Shown one piece after another: positions 1-5,048 of a DNA stretch of 5,048 nt. The stretch is from Clostridia bacterium (lineage in GTDB: Bacteria > Bacillota > Clostridia > DSM-8532): positions 1-5,048 of the forward strand of contig JAOABT010000602.1 of assembly GCA_026418215.1 (NCBI GenBank). The letters run 5' to 3'. The notes below the pieces were generated by a model. The model did not search any database. It worked only from the letters and a program-made list of their open reading frames with translations, and was not told the origin of the DNA. Made by a program: the position numbers and the translations under genes. Every line of letters starts with the position of its first letter. The stretch's first letter is position 1.

Positions 1-119
1 ATGAAGGCATGAGATTAAGCCTCGAATGCAGGCTGGCAGACCAGCGGAAGTACCAGGCATATATCGTGAATGCTTAGGTTCCATTTAGCCATTTGGCAAA
101 AGAATTTTTAACAACACCC

Positions 120-148
120 TTGACTTATAAGTACACTGTCAGTATACT
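120..148 (+). promoter_or_regulatory. sigma-A-type promoter of the TetR gene
   Basis: TTGACT (120-125) and TATACT (143-148) are separated by exactly 17 nt, a near-consensus vegetative promoter. The expected start of transcription is near 155, giving a leader of roughly 55 nt before the ATG at 212. The spacer and the -10 box lie inside the first palindromic operator, and the start region runs into the second, so repressor binding should block RNA polymerase. The promoter call is direct pattern reading; the start site is inferred. Confidence 0.85.
130..148. promoter_or_regulatory. TetR operator O1, overlapping the -10 box
   Basis: AGTACACTGTCAGTATACT is an imperfect palindrome: it differs from its own reverse complement only at two symmetric positions and at the central base. 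It covers most of the promoter spacer and the whole -10 hexamer. TetR-family dimers typically bind such sites of 15-20 bp close to their own gene. That this gene's product is the one that binds is inferred from position and symmetry. Confidence 0.8.
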
Positions 149-160
149 AAATGTAAAGAA

Positions 161-179
161 AGTATACTAACAGTGTACT
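161..179. promoter_or_regulatory. TetR operator O2, in the initial transcribed region
   Basis: AGTATACTAACAGTGTACT is the reverse complement of O1 at 18 of 19 positions, with 12 nt between the two. It is itself an imperfect palindrome. The centres of O1 and O2 (139 and 170) are 31 bp apart, about three helical turns, so two dimers would sit on the same face of the DNA. This favours cooperative binding, which is inferred. Confidence 0.8.
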
Positions 180-199
180 AAGTTTACTGCGAGATAGAC

Positions 200-205
200 G
201 GAGGT
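200..205 (+). promoter_or_regulatory. ribosome binding site of the TetR gene
   Basis: GGAGGT ends 6 nt before the ATG at 212, a strong Shine-Dalgarno site at good spacing that supports this start codon. Confidence 0.85.
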
Positions 206-211
206 CCTGCC

Positions 212-865
212 ATGGAGGAGCTATCCAGACGCCAACGTGAAAGGCTTGTTCGTGAGGAAGATATTGTATCAGCTGCAGAAAAAGTATTCTCACAGAAGGG
301 GTACGAAGCTGCTTCAATGGATGAAATCGCCAAGGAGGCAGAGTTTACCAAAAGGACGCTCTATCAGTATTTTGAAAATAAAGAAGAGCTTTATTATGCC
401 GTTCTCTTAAAGGGTTTTAAAAGGCTTGCCACCTACATGGCTGATGCATCAGAAAATCAGCCGACCGGTTTCGATACCCTCAAGGCCTCCTTTACAGCCT
501 ATTTCAAGTTTTATAAGGATTATCCCCATATTATTCGCATGCTGGCCTATATGGGCCACATTAATAAAAAGATTCCCGAATCCAGCACAAAGCGGGGGGG
601 CTTTCTCACGATGAACAATGAGCTTTTTAGTGCCGCCGCCAAGGTCATAGCCCAAGGAAAGGCTGACGGAAGCATAAGACCTGACCTGGATAGTTCCAAA
701 ACAGCCTGCAGTATCATATTTCTGCTCACAGGCTTTCTCAATCAGCTGTCAACCAATGGGGAAGGGTTTACAAGCTATTTCTCCATGGATATTGAGAGCT
801 TCAGCCTTGAGACCCTTGATCTTATCATAGAACCTTTACGAAATGGAGCCCGTACACCCCATTAG
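212..865 (+). CDS. TetR/AcrR family transcriptional regulator
   Basis: A one-component repressor of 217 aa, a usual length for the family. The N-terminal DNA-binding domain spans about residues 12-60: helix 1 with AAEKVFSQKGYEAASM, then the helix-turn-helix DEIAKEAEFTKRTLYQYF (about 37-54) and the family's ENKEEL segment at the start of helix 4. Residues from about 65 onward form the all-helical ligand-binding and dimer domain, too divergent to name a ligand. The start is fixed by the GGAGGT site, and an upstream consensus promoter carries twin palindromes, so autorepression is very likely. The next gene on the same strand, encoding an EFR1-type redox protein, begins 150 nt after this stop and is the most likely co-regulated target. 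A run of seven G (594-600) lies in the coding part, but the frame continues cleanly through it. The family call is secure; inducer and regulon are unknown. Confidence 0.95.
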   Translation: MEELSRRQRERLVREEDIVSAAEKVFSQKGYEAASMDEIAKEAEFTKRTLYQYFENKEELYYAVLLKGFKRLATYMADASENQPTGFDTLKASFTAYFKFYKDYPHIIRMLAYMGHINKKIPESSTKRGGFLTMNNELFSAAAKVIAQGKADGSIRPDLDSSKTACSIIFLLTGFLNQLSTNGEGFTSYFSMDIESFSLETLDLIIEPLRNGARTPH

Positions 866-899
866 AAATAAGCGCAAATGAATTAAGCCACGTATTCCC

Positions 900-920
900 A
901 ATTCAGTTTTAGTATATTAA
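900..920. promoter_or_regulatory. degenerate operator-like site and possible -10 box before the EFR1 gene
   Basis: The 21 bases match the O1 region (130-150) at 15 positions, and AGTATATTAA (911-920) matches the operator end AGTATACTAA at 9 of 10. TATATT (913-918) sits in the same place within the site as the TetR gene's -10 box. No convincing -35 box is seen 16-18 nt upstream, so this could be a weak, separate regulated promoter or simply AT-rich chance. If it is not a promoter, the EFR1 gene would be read from the TetR promoter. Confidence 0.3.
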
Positions 921-1001
921 AAAATCCTTCCAAATGATGTCATAGGGTAAATTGTGATGCTGTATGACTTTAGCTTGGCGATCCCAAAACAGGCGCAAAA
1001 T

Positions 1002-1007
1002 GAGGAG
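1002..1007 (+). promoter_or_regulatory. ribosome binding site that decides the EFR1 gene start
   Basis: GAGGAG lies 8 nt before the ATG at 1016. An in-frame GTG at 1007 overlaps this site and therefore cannot use it, so the ATG at 1016 is the better start. Confidence 0.8.
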
Positions 1008-1015
1008 TGAATATC

Positions 1016-1879
1016 ATGAAAAAAGCTGTTCTCTATTATTTTTCAGGCACCGGAAACACCGAACTCGTAGCAGAAATGGTGAAAGAAGATTTGACTGGCC
1101 TCGGCTATCGTGTGGATCTACTCAGAATGGAGGATATCCTGAAGAGCGGTAAAAAAGCAGACCCGTTGGATTACGACCTTGTGGGCATCGGCTGCCAGGT
1201 CATCGGCTACGCAGCACCTAACCTGGTGTATGATTTTCTCAAGTTACTACCGAGGGCTGAAGGGAAAGAAGCCTTTATTTTCCGAACAGCCGGAGGGGTA
1301 CACCCAGTCAACTACAACGCCTCGAAATCCATGATAAGAAGGCTCAAAAGAAAAGGCTATGCCGTTTTTCATGAAAGAATCTTTTCCATAGGCAGCAATT
1401 GGATTACCAAGTTTGATGAGGGTGTCATGGTTGAGCTCTATGAGGCCACTAAAAAGAAGGTAAAGCTGATGTGTGAAGAAATTGTAAGGGGAGAAAAACG
1501 CATACTTAAAACGCAGTTGGGGCGGAAGGTGCTAATGGAAGCAGCGGGCGCGGTGTTCCCACCGCTCATGAAAACGGTAGGCAGAGATCTGAAGGTATCA
1601 GAGGCTTGCACACACTGCGGTCTCTGCATTAAGAATTGTCCTGCCGCGAACATCTTTGAGAAGAACGGCAAGATCAGATTCAAGTGGTCCTGCAACAGCT
1701 GCTTAAGATGTGTCTATTCATGCCCCAAAAAGGCAGTTCATTTTAAGACCCTGACGTTCTTCCCCGTAAAAGGCGGCTACAATATTAAGAAGCTACTGGA
1801 GAAGAGGGTGCCGACACCAAACACGGCAGGAGTTGTTCCAAGGTTTTTTAAGGAGTATCTTGAAAACGATGCGTTATGA
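1016..1879 (+). CDS. EFR1 family flavodoxin-like/ferredoxin protein
   Basis: A cytoplasmic electron-transfer protein of 287 aa. The N-terminal part (about 1-160) has a flavodoxin fold: YYFSGTGNT (7-15) is the FMN phosphate-binding loop, followed by the Rossmann-like strands DLVGIGCQV and EAFIFRTAGG. The C-terminal part carries two [4Fe-4S] motifs of the CxxCxxCxxxCP type, with cysteines 198, 201, 204, 208 and 226, 229, 232, 236, as in bacterial 2x[4Fe-4S] ferredoxins. The family is known from Clostridia; its partners are mostly undefined. The ATG at 1016 is preferred to the GTG at 1007 because of the ribosome site, and the chain then begins MKKAVLYYFSG, as expected for a flavodoxin strand. 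No signal peptide or membrane segment is seen. A TetR gene lies directly upstream, so expression is probably inducible. The domain call is firm; the physiological role is unknown. Confidence 0.93.
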   Translation: MKKAVLYYFSGTGNTELVAEMVKEDLTGLGYRVDLLRMEDILKSGKKADPLDYDLVGIGCQVIGYAAPNLVYDFLKLLPRAEGKEAFIFRTAGGVHPVNYNASKSMIRRLKRKGYAVFHERIFSIGSNWITKFDEGVMVELYEATKKKVKLMCEEIVRGEKRILKTQLGRKVLMEAAGAVFPPLMKTVGRDLKVSEACTHCGLCIKNCPAANIFEKNGKIRFKWSCNSCLRCVYSCPKKAVHFKTLTFFPVKGGYNIKKLLEKRVPTPNTAGVVPRFFKEYLENDAL

Positions 1880-1881
1880 CC

Positions 1882-1896
1882 TGCTCAGGTTGAGCA
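1882..1896. other. small hairpin just after the EFR1 stop codon
   Basis: TGCTCA (1882-1887) pairs perfectly with TGAGCA (1891-1896) across a 3-nt loop, two bases after the stop. No T-run follows, so it is not a convincing intrinsic terminator. It may protect the mRNA 3' end, or it may mean little. Confidence 0.3.
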
Positions 1897-1913
1897 TGTA
1901 CCTTAGAAATCCC

Positions 1914-1946
1914 AAACAAAAAAGGATACCTCCAATGAGATATCCT
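1914..1946 (-). terminator. intrinsic terminator of the DEAD-box helicase gene
   Basis: Read on the minus strand, AGGATATCTC pairs with GAGGTATCCT around the loop ATTG. This is a 10-bp stem with one U-G wobble (1923-1946), followed by a T-rich tract TTTTTGTTT (1922-1914). Read on the plus strand, the wobble becomes a C-A mismatch and no T-run follows, so the element is directional. It lies about 127 nt past the helicase stop codon, leaving a longer than usual 3' untranslated region. Confidence 0.8.
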
Positions 1947-1956
1947 CCAAAACACA

Positions 1957-1986
1957 TTAGCAGAAAACGAGTCCGTTACCTGCTAA
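1957..1986. other. two-part hairpin in the convergent intergenic gap
   Basis: TTAGCAG (1957-1963) pairs with CTGCTAA (1980-1986), and inside it AACG (1966-1969) pairs with CGTT (1974-1977) around a 4-nt loop. The two stems are separated by a symmetric 2x2 internal loop. The plus-strand sequence after it is AT-rich but not a clean T-run, so it is at best a weak terminator for the EFR1 gene. It could equally belong to a mobile-element remnant. Confidence 0.4.
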
Positions 1987-2036
1987 CCTAAATATATGTT
2001 ATGTTATTTTACTTGCTCCACCCCAACAATTGACAC

Positions 2037-2072
2037 AGAGCCGAAATAAGCATCCTTGATGCTTTGGGCTCT
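2037..2072 (-). other. long stem-loop abutting the helicase stop codon
   Basis: AGAGCC/GGCTCT (2037-2042 with 2067-2072) forms an outer 6-bp stem. AAGCAT/ATGCTT (2048-2053 with 2059-2064) forms an inner 6-bp stem, with a 5-nt loop and an asymmetric internal loop. In the helicase mRNA it starts at the first base after the UAG stop. No U-tract follows on either strand, so it is not a standard terminator. It may be a stabilising 3' structure, or a chance pairing with an insertion-sequence end. Confidence 0.5.
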
Positions 2073-3854
2073 CTACTTGCCCAACAAGCGATCCACCATT
2101 TTACGGAAGAACGACTTCTTTGAATTCTGTGAAGCCGTGCCTGACGCAGAGCTGCCGGTTTCAGCGGGAATGCTGCCTCCGGTACGGAGTGAAGGTTTGG
2201 AAGAGGGCTGTGCGTCAACCACAGGCTGTGAAGCCCTCACCACCCGGTGAGCACCCGGCGCGCGTGCTGCCCCTGTTGACGTTGGCTGCCCGTCTCTCGG
2301 GGTGGGGCTTGGAACAGTCCTGCTGCTGTCGCGACGCTGAGAGTTGGTCTGGGGAGATGAGCTGTTGGGGGTTCTTAGCTGTACGTCACTCCTGGGGGCT
2401 TGTCCATCTGAGGTTGATGCTCTCATACCCGTTCCATTTGTAGTTTTGGTATAAGCAGCCTTATCAGAAACCGGACTCACAGGGCGCCCCTGATGAGAAA
2501 GGGTATTCCCCTGGCGGTTTCTATCAGAAGCGGTCTTAGTTCCTCTGTTTCTGTCTGAAGCCTGGGGTCTTCCATTTCTACCTTCGGCATCCCCGGGCTT
2601 TCTGCTTCTCTGCTGTGAAGCCTGCTGTCTTCCGCCTTCGGAAGCGCCTTGGGAAGGACGAACCTTGAGGGCATTAGCTTTGACCCATTCATCGGCTTCG
2701 GCACGTTTAGCATTGAATGCCTCCTCAGAAGGAAGCTCCCCCTCTTCAATCATGGCATTAATGTGCTCTTCGATCTCATAAAGGCTCATGATGTCATCGC
2801 TGGTGACCAACGACAGCGCTCGGCCTTCGTTGCCGGCTCTGCCCGTACGGCCGATGCGGTGAACATAGCTGTCCTTATCGAGAGGAACGTCGTAATTGAT
2901 AACCAGCGATAAATCTTCAATATGGATGCCGCGTGCTGCGACGTCGGTTGCCACAAGAATACGGAACTCACCGGACTTAAACTGTTCAATGGTCTTGAGT
3001 CGCCTGCCCTGGGCAATATCGCCGTGCAGCGCCTGACAGGCATAACCCTTTTGCGTAAGGAAGCGCTGCACTCTATCCACGGCATGCTTGGTATTGCAGA
3101 AAATCATGCAGCTTTCGGGTCTTTCCATAAGTAAAAGGCGGTTAAGCCATTTCTGCTTTTCCTGGGGTTCCACGCGATAGTAAAGCTGACGTATGGTATC
3201 AACCGTTTTAGTTGGGGATTCAATCTCAATGGTGTAGGGAGTCTTCATGTAATCGGTACAGATTCTTTTGACCTCTGGAGGAATAGTGGCTGAAAATAGA
3301 AGGGTGATGCGATCCCGCGGCAGGGTTTTAATAATCTTGACGACCTGATCGATAAAGCCCATGTCCAGCATGCGGTCTGCTTCATCTAATACCAGGAAAC
3401 GAATCTGCTTGGTTTTGAGATGGCCATGCTGAATATGGTCAAAAACGCGGCCCGGGGTGCCTGTTACAATGGTTACACCCTTGGTGAGGGCTTGCACTTC
3501 AATGTTCATACTGTGCTGGCCATAGACCGCTGCTGTTTTGTGGGTTAAGTGCTTGGCCATTTTTTGAAGGTCGCTGTCCACCTGGACGGCAAGCTCTCTT
3601 GTGGGAGTAAGGATGAGACCCTGAGGCCCCGCCTCGTTAGGGTCAGTCATTTGAAGCATGGAAACACCGAAAACAGCGGTTTTTCCGCTTCCCGTCTTCG
3701 ACATGACGATGAGATCCTTATGCTCCAAAATGTGGGGAATGGCTCTGCTTTGTACCTCTGTAGGCTGTTCGAAGCCCATTTCCTCAATAGCCTTTAAAAT
3801 GGGGGCAGAGATGCCTAAATCATTAAACTTAATGCTCATAGATTCTTCTTTCAT
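2073..3854 (-). CDS. DEAD-box ATP-dependent RNA helicase
   Basis: An ATP-dependent RNA-unwinding enzyme that acts in ribosome assembly or RNA turnover. Counting from the ATG at 3854 (593 aa), the motifs are: Q motif GFEQPTEVQ (27-35), I SKTGSGKT (52-59), Ia PTRELA (84-89), Ib TPGR (133-136), II DEAD (157-160), III SAT (188-190), IV IFCNTK (251-256), V ATDVAARG (302-309) and VI HRIGRTGR (332-339). All are intact. The core reads like the DbpA/YxiN and CshA groups, but instead of an RNA-recognition domain there is a low-complexity tail rich in R, S, Q, G, P and T (about 395-575), then a basic peptide ending KKSFFRKMVDRLLGK. A second ATG at 3837-3839 gives 588 aa and fits the promoter and the usual family N-terminus better; neither start has a strong ribosome site. 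The gene has its own promoter and terminator, so it is probably monocistronic. The subgroup is uncertain. Confidence 0.95.
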   Translation of the reverse strand: MKEESMSIKFNDLGISAPILKAIEEMGFEQPTEVQSRAIPHILEHKDLIVMSKTGSGKTAVFGVSMLQMTDPNEAGPQGLILTPTRELAVQVDSDLQKMAKHLTHKTAAVYGQHSMNIEVQALTKGVTIVTGTPGRVFDHIQHGHLKTKQIRFLVLDEADRMLDMGFIDQVVKIIKTLPRDRITLLFSATIPPEVKRICTDYMKTPYTIEIESPTKTVDTIRQLYYRVEPQEKQKWLNRLLLMERPESCMIFCNTKHAVDRVQRFLTQKGYACQALHGDIAQGRRLKTIEQFKSGEFRILVATDVAARGIHIEDLSLVINYDVPLDKDSYVHRIGRTGRAGNEGRALSLVTSDDIMSLYEIEEHINAMIEEGELPSEEAFNAKRAEADEWVKANALKVRPSQGASEGGRQQASQQRSRKPGDAEGRNGRPQASDRNRGTKTASDRNRQGNTLSHQGRPVSPVSDKAAYTKTTNGTGMRASTSDGQAPRSDVQLRTPNSSSPQTNSQRRDSSRTVPSPTPRDGQPTSTGAARAPGAHRVVRASQPVVDAQPSSKPSLRTGGSIPAETGSSASGTASQNSKKSFFRKMVDRLLGK

Positions 3855-3871
3855 TCTTATGTGTTTTTTAT

Positions 3872-3880
3872 ATTATATCA
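3872..3880 (-). promoter_or_regulatory. extended -10 promoter of the helicase gene
   Basis: On the minus strand the sequence TGATATAAT is a perfect extended -10 element (TG-n-TATAAT). The matching -35 region is poor (TGGTAT at 17-nt spacing), as is common for extended -10 promoters. The predicted start near 3865 leaves only about 10 nt before the ATG at 3854, but about 25 nt before the ATG at 3839. Confidence 0.7.
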
Positions 3881-3915
3881 TCTGGATGGCGCTTATACCA
3901 TAGATTGGACGGCAG

Positions 3916-3945
3916 AAAACAGGGCTTTCGGGGGCCGAAAACCCT
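3916..3945 (-). terminator. intrinsic terminator of the cysteine desulfurase gene, possibly bidirectional
   Basis: On the minus strand, AGGGTTTTCGG pairs with CCGAAAGCCCT around a CCC loop. This is an 11-bp stem including one U-G wobble (3921-3945), followed by GTTTTC. It lies 37 nt after the desulfurase stop codon, the expected position. On the plus strand the wobble becomes a C-A mismatch, but six T (3945-3950) end that arm, so some termination in both directions is possible. Confidence 0.8.
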
Positions 3946-3982
3946 TTTTTAGCAAAAAACAAACATCATCATACGCTGAAGC

Positions 3983-5048
3983 TTAGAAATAGGAGCGCCC
4001 ATGAGTAAGATTTGAGAGAACAGAGACAAAGAAATCGATTTCCTTGCGGGTGTTATATAAAGCCAAGGAAGCACGCACGGTGCTTTCCAAGCCAAACCTT
4101 CTTAAAACAGGCTGCGAGCAATGATGCCCGGTACGTACAGCAATGCCCTCATGATCCAAAGCCCTTCCAACCTCCTCCGGTGAATGGCCCTTTAAGAGGA
4201 ACGACAAAATACCGGCCTTTTGGGCTGCCTGGCCCACAAGCCGTATATCGGGCACTTTGAGCATGGCTTCTTCAGCATAGCCTAGAAGCTCGTGCTCATA
4301 CCGGGAGATGGCGTCGATGCCGATTGCTTGAATATAGTCAATGGCAGCCCCCAAGCCCACGGCATCCGCAATGCTGCCGGTTCCGGCCTCGAAACGATGG
4401 GGCGGTTCTTTGTAGCGTGTTTGCTCAAGGGTCACGTCTGAAATCATGTTGCCCCCGCCCTGATAAGGCAGCATGGCCTCCAAAAGCTCGATTTTTCCGT
4501 ATAAAACGCCGATGCCTGTGGGACCCAAGGCCTTATGTCCTGAAAAGGCATAGAAATCACAATCAAGCGCCTGTACATCCGCTTTGAGGTGTGCGACAGC
4601 CTGAGCGCCGTCAACCAGTGTTTTGGCACCGAACCGTTTGGCCATGCGGATCATGTCCTCAACAGGGGCAATGGTTCCCAAGGTGTTGGAAACATGGGTC
4701 AGCGCCACAAGCTTGGTCCGGGAGCTTAATAGCCTCTCGTACTCGGATAAAATGATTTGCCCCTTTTCATCAACGGGTACAGCCTTGAGCCTTGCCCCCG
4801 TGCGGGCGCAGACCATTTGCCAGGGAACGATGTTGGCATGATGTTCCAATAGGGTCACAAGAACCTCATCGCCTTCCTTCAGGTTCTGCATGCCGTAGGA
4901 GTGGGCTACGAGATTGATGGCCTCGGTAGTACCACGAACAAAGACAATCTCCTCGGTTCGGGCAGCATGAATAAACGAGGCGATTTTTTGGCGTGCACCC
5001 TCGTAGGCGTTTGTCGTGCGTGCGGCGAGCGTATGCGCGGCCCTATGA
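3983..5048 (-). CDS. sufS: SufS-type cysteine desulfurase (partial, N-terminus beyond the window)
   Basis: A PLP-dependent class V aminotransferase-fold enzyme that removes sulfur from L-cysteine for Fe-S cluster assembly or other sulfur transfer. The frame is open from the stop to the right edge; the ATG at 4891 is internal, because the residues before it (HRAAHTLAAR... to EEIVFVRGTTEAINLVA) are clear family sequence. About 354 residues are visible. Counting from the edge: EHHANIVPW (68-76, cofactor-stacking His), DGAQ (146-149), FSGHK with the Schiff-base Lys at 172, and RTGHHCSQP with the catalytic Cys at 310 on its mobile loop; Arg 325 in VRASLALYN binds substrate carboxylate. The Lys-Cys spacing (138) and Cys-Arg spacing (15) equal those of E. 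coli SufS, so about 54 N-terminal residues are missing relative to that protein. The segment RFEAGTGSIADAVGLGAA is unlike ordinary SufS and resembles encapsulin-cargo desulfurases. Terminator follows at 3945. Confidence 0.95.
   Translation of the reverse strand, partial: HRAAHTLAARTTNAYEGARQKIASFIHAARTEEIVFVRGTTEAINLVAHSYGMQNLKEGDEVLVTLLEHHANIVPWQMVCARTGARLKAVPVDEKGQIILSEYERLLSSRTKLVALTHVSNTLGTIAPVEDMIRMAKRFGAKTLVDGAQAVAHLKADVQALDCDFYAFSGHKALGPTGIGVLYGKIELLEAMLPYQGGGNMISDVTLEQTRYKEPPHRFEAGTGSIADAVGLGAAIDYIQAIGIDAISRYEHELLGYAEEAMLKVPDIRLVGQAAQKAGILSFLLKGHSPEEVGRALDHEGIAVRTGHHCSQPVLRRFGLESTVRASLALYNTRKEIDFFVSVLSNLTHGRSYF

Noticed and set aside
3..77. A short plus-strand open frame ending in TAG at 75-77 (tail ...QAYIVNA), and an opposite minus-strand frame starting near 72 and running off the left edge
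   Set aside because: Only about 24-28 codons of either are visible, with no recognisable domain or ribosome site. Either could be the end of a gene outside the window, but the sequence does not support a call.
594..600. Run of seven G inside the TetR gene, possible phase-variable or frameshift site
   Set aside because: The frame is intact, protein similarity to the family continues on both sides, and a single run of this length without other signs is not evidence for phase variation.
1007..1015. GTG start for the EFR1 gene, adding Met-Asn-Ile to the N-terminus
   Set aside because: The GTG overlaps the GAGGAG ribosome site, which is ideally spaced for the ATG at 1016.
1880..2072. CRISPR array, tRNA or other structured RNA gene in the convergent gap
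   Set aside because: The several hairpins do not form regularly spaced direct repeats or a cloverleaf; terminators and a possible IS scar explain them better.
2120..2443. 107-codon open frame on the plus strand opposite the helicase tail
   Set aside because: It is antisense to the GC-rich, low-complexity tail coding region, has no ribosome site or recognisable motif, and is best explained as a shadow of the real gene.

Overview
The window looks like part of a chromosome from a moderate-GC Firmicute, probably an anaerobic clostridial or Peptococcaceae-type bacterium. This rests on strong Shine-Dalgarno sites before the first two genes, canonical sigma-A promoters, an EFR1-type flavodoxin/ferredoxin protein, and a mixed AT-rich and GC-rich texture. 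The exact genus cannot be read from the sequence. There are four real protein genes: two on the plus strand at the left and two on the minus strand at the right, so the DEAD-box gene and the EFR1 gene converge at about 1880-2072.

Left part (1-1879). A TetR-family repressor gene (212-865) follows a near-consensus promoter, TTGACT-17 nt-TATACT. This promoter is overlaid by two 19-bp, nearly palindromic operators in inverted orientation, with centres 31 bp apart. The arrangement predicts tight autorepression. A gap of 150 bp separates it from a gene for an EFR1-family protein (1016-1879), which joins a flavodoxin-like N-terminal domain to two [4Fe-4S] ferredoxin motifs. A degenerate copy of the operator lies in this gap. 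The two genes are therefore probably a regulator and its redox target, but the inducer and the electron partner are unknown.

Convergent gap (1880-2072). It holds no gene. It has a good minus-strand intrinsic terminator (1914-1946), two other hairpins, and a long stem-loop that abuts the helicase stop codon. Part of it may be a leftover end of an ISL3-like insertion sequence, an idea based on memory of such ends and not tested here.

Right part (2073-5048, minus strand). A 588-593 aa DEAD-box RNA helicase has all the core motifs, a long low-complexity tail and a short basic C-terminal peptide. It has its own extended -10 promoter. Upstream of it is a cysteine desulfurase of the SufS group, cut by the right window edge and missing its N-terminus, with an intrinsic terminator between the two genes. 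Several of its sequence features recall the cysteine desulfurases that serve as cargo of family 2A encapsulins. This is the most interesting lead, and it can only be settled with sequence beyond 5048.
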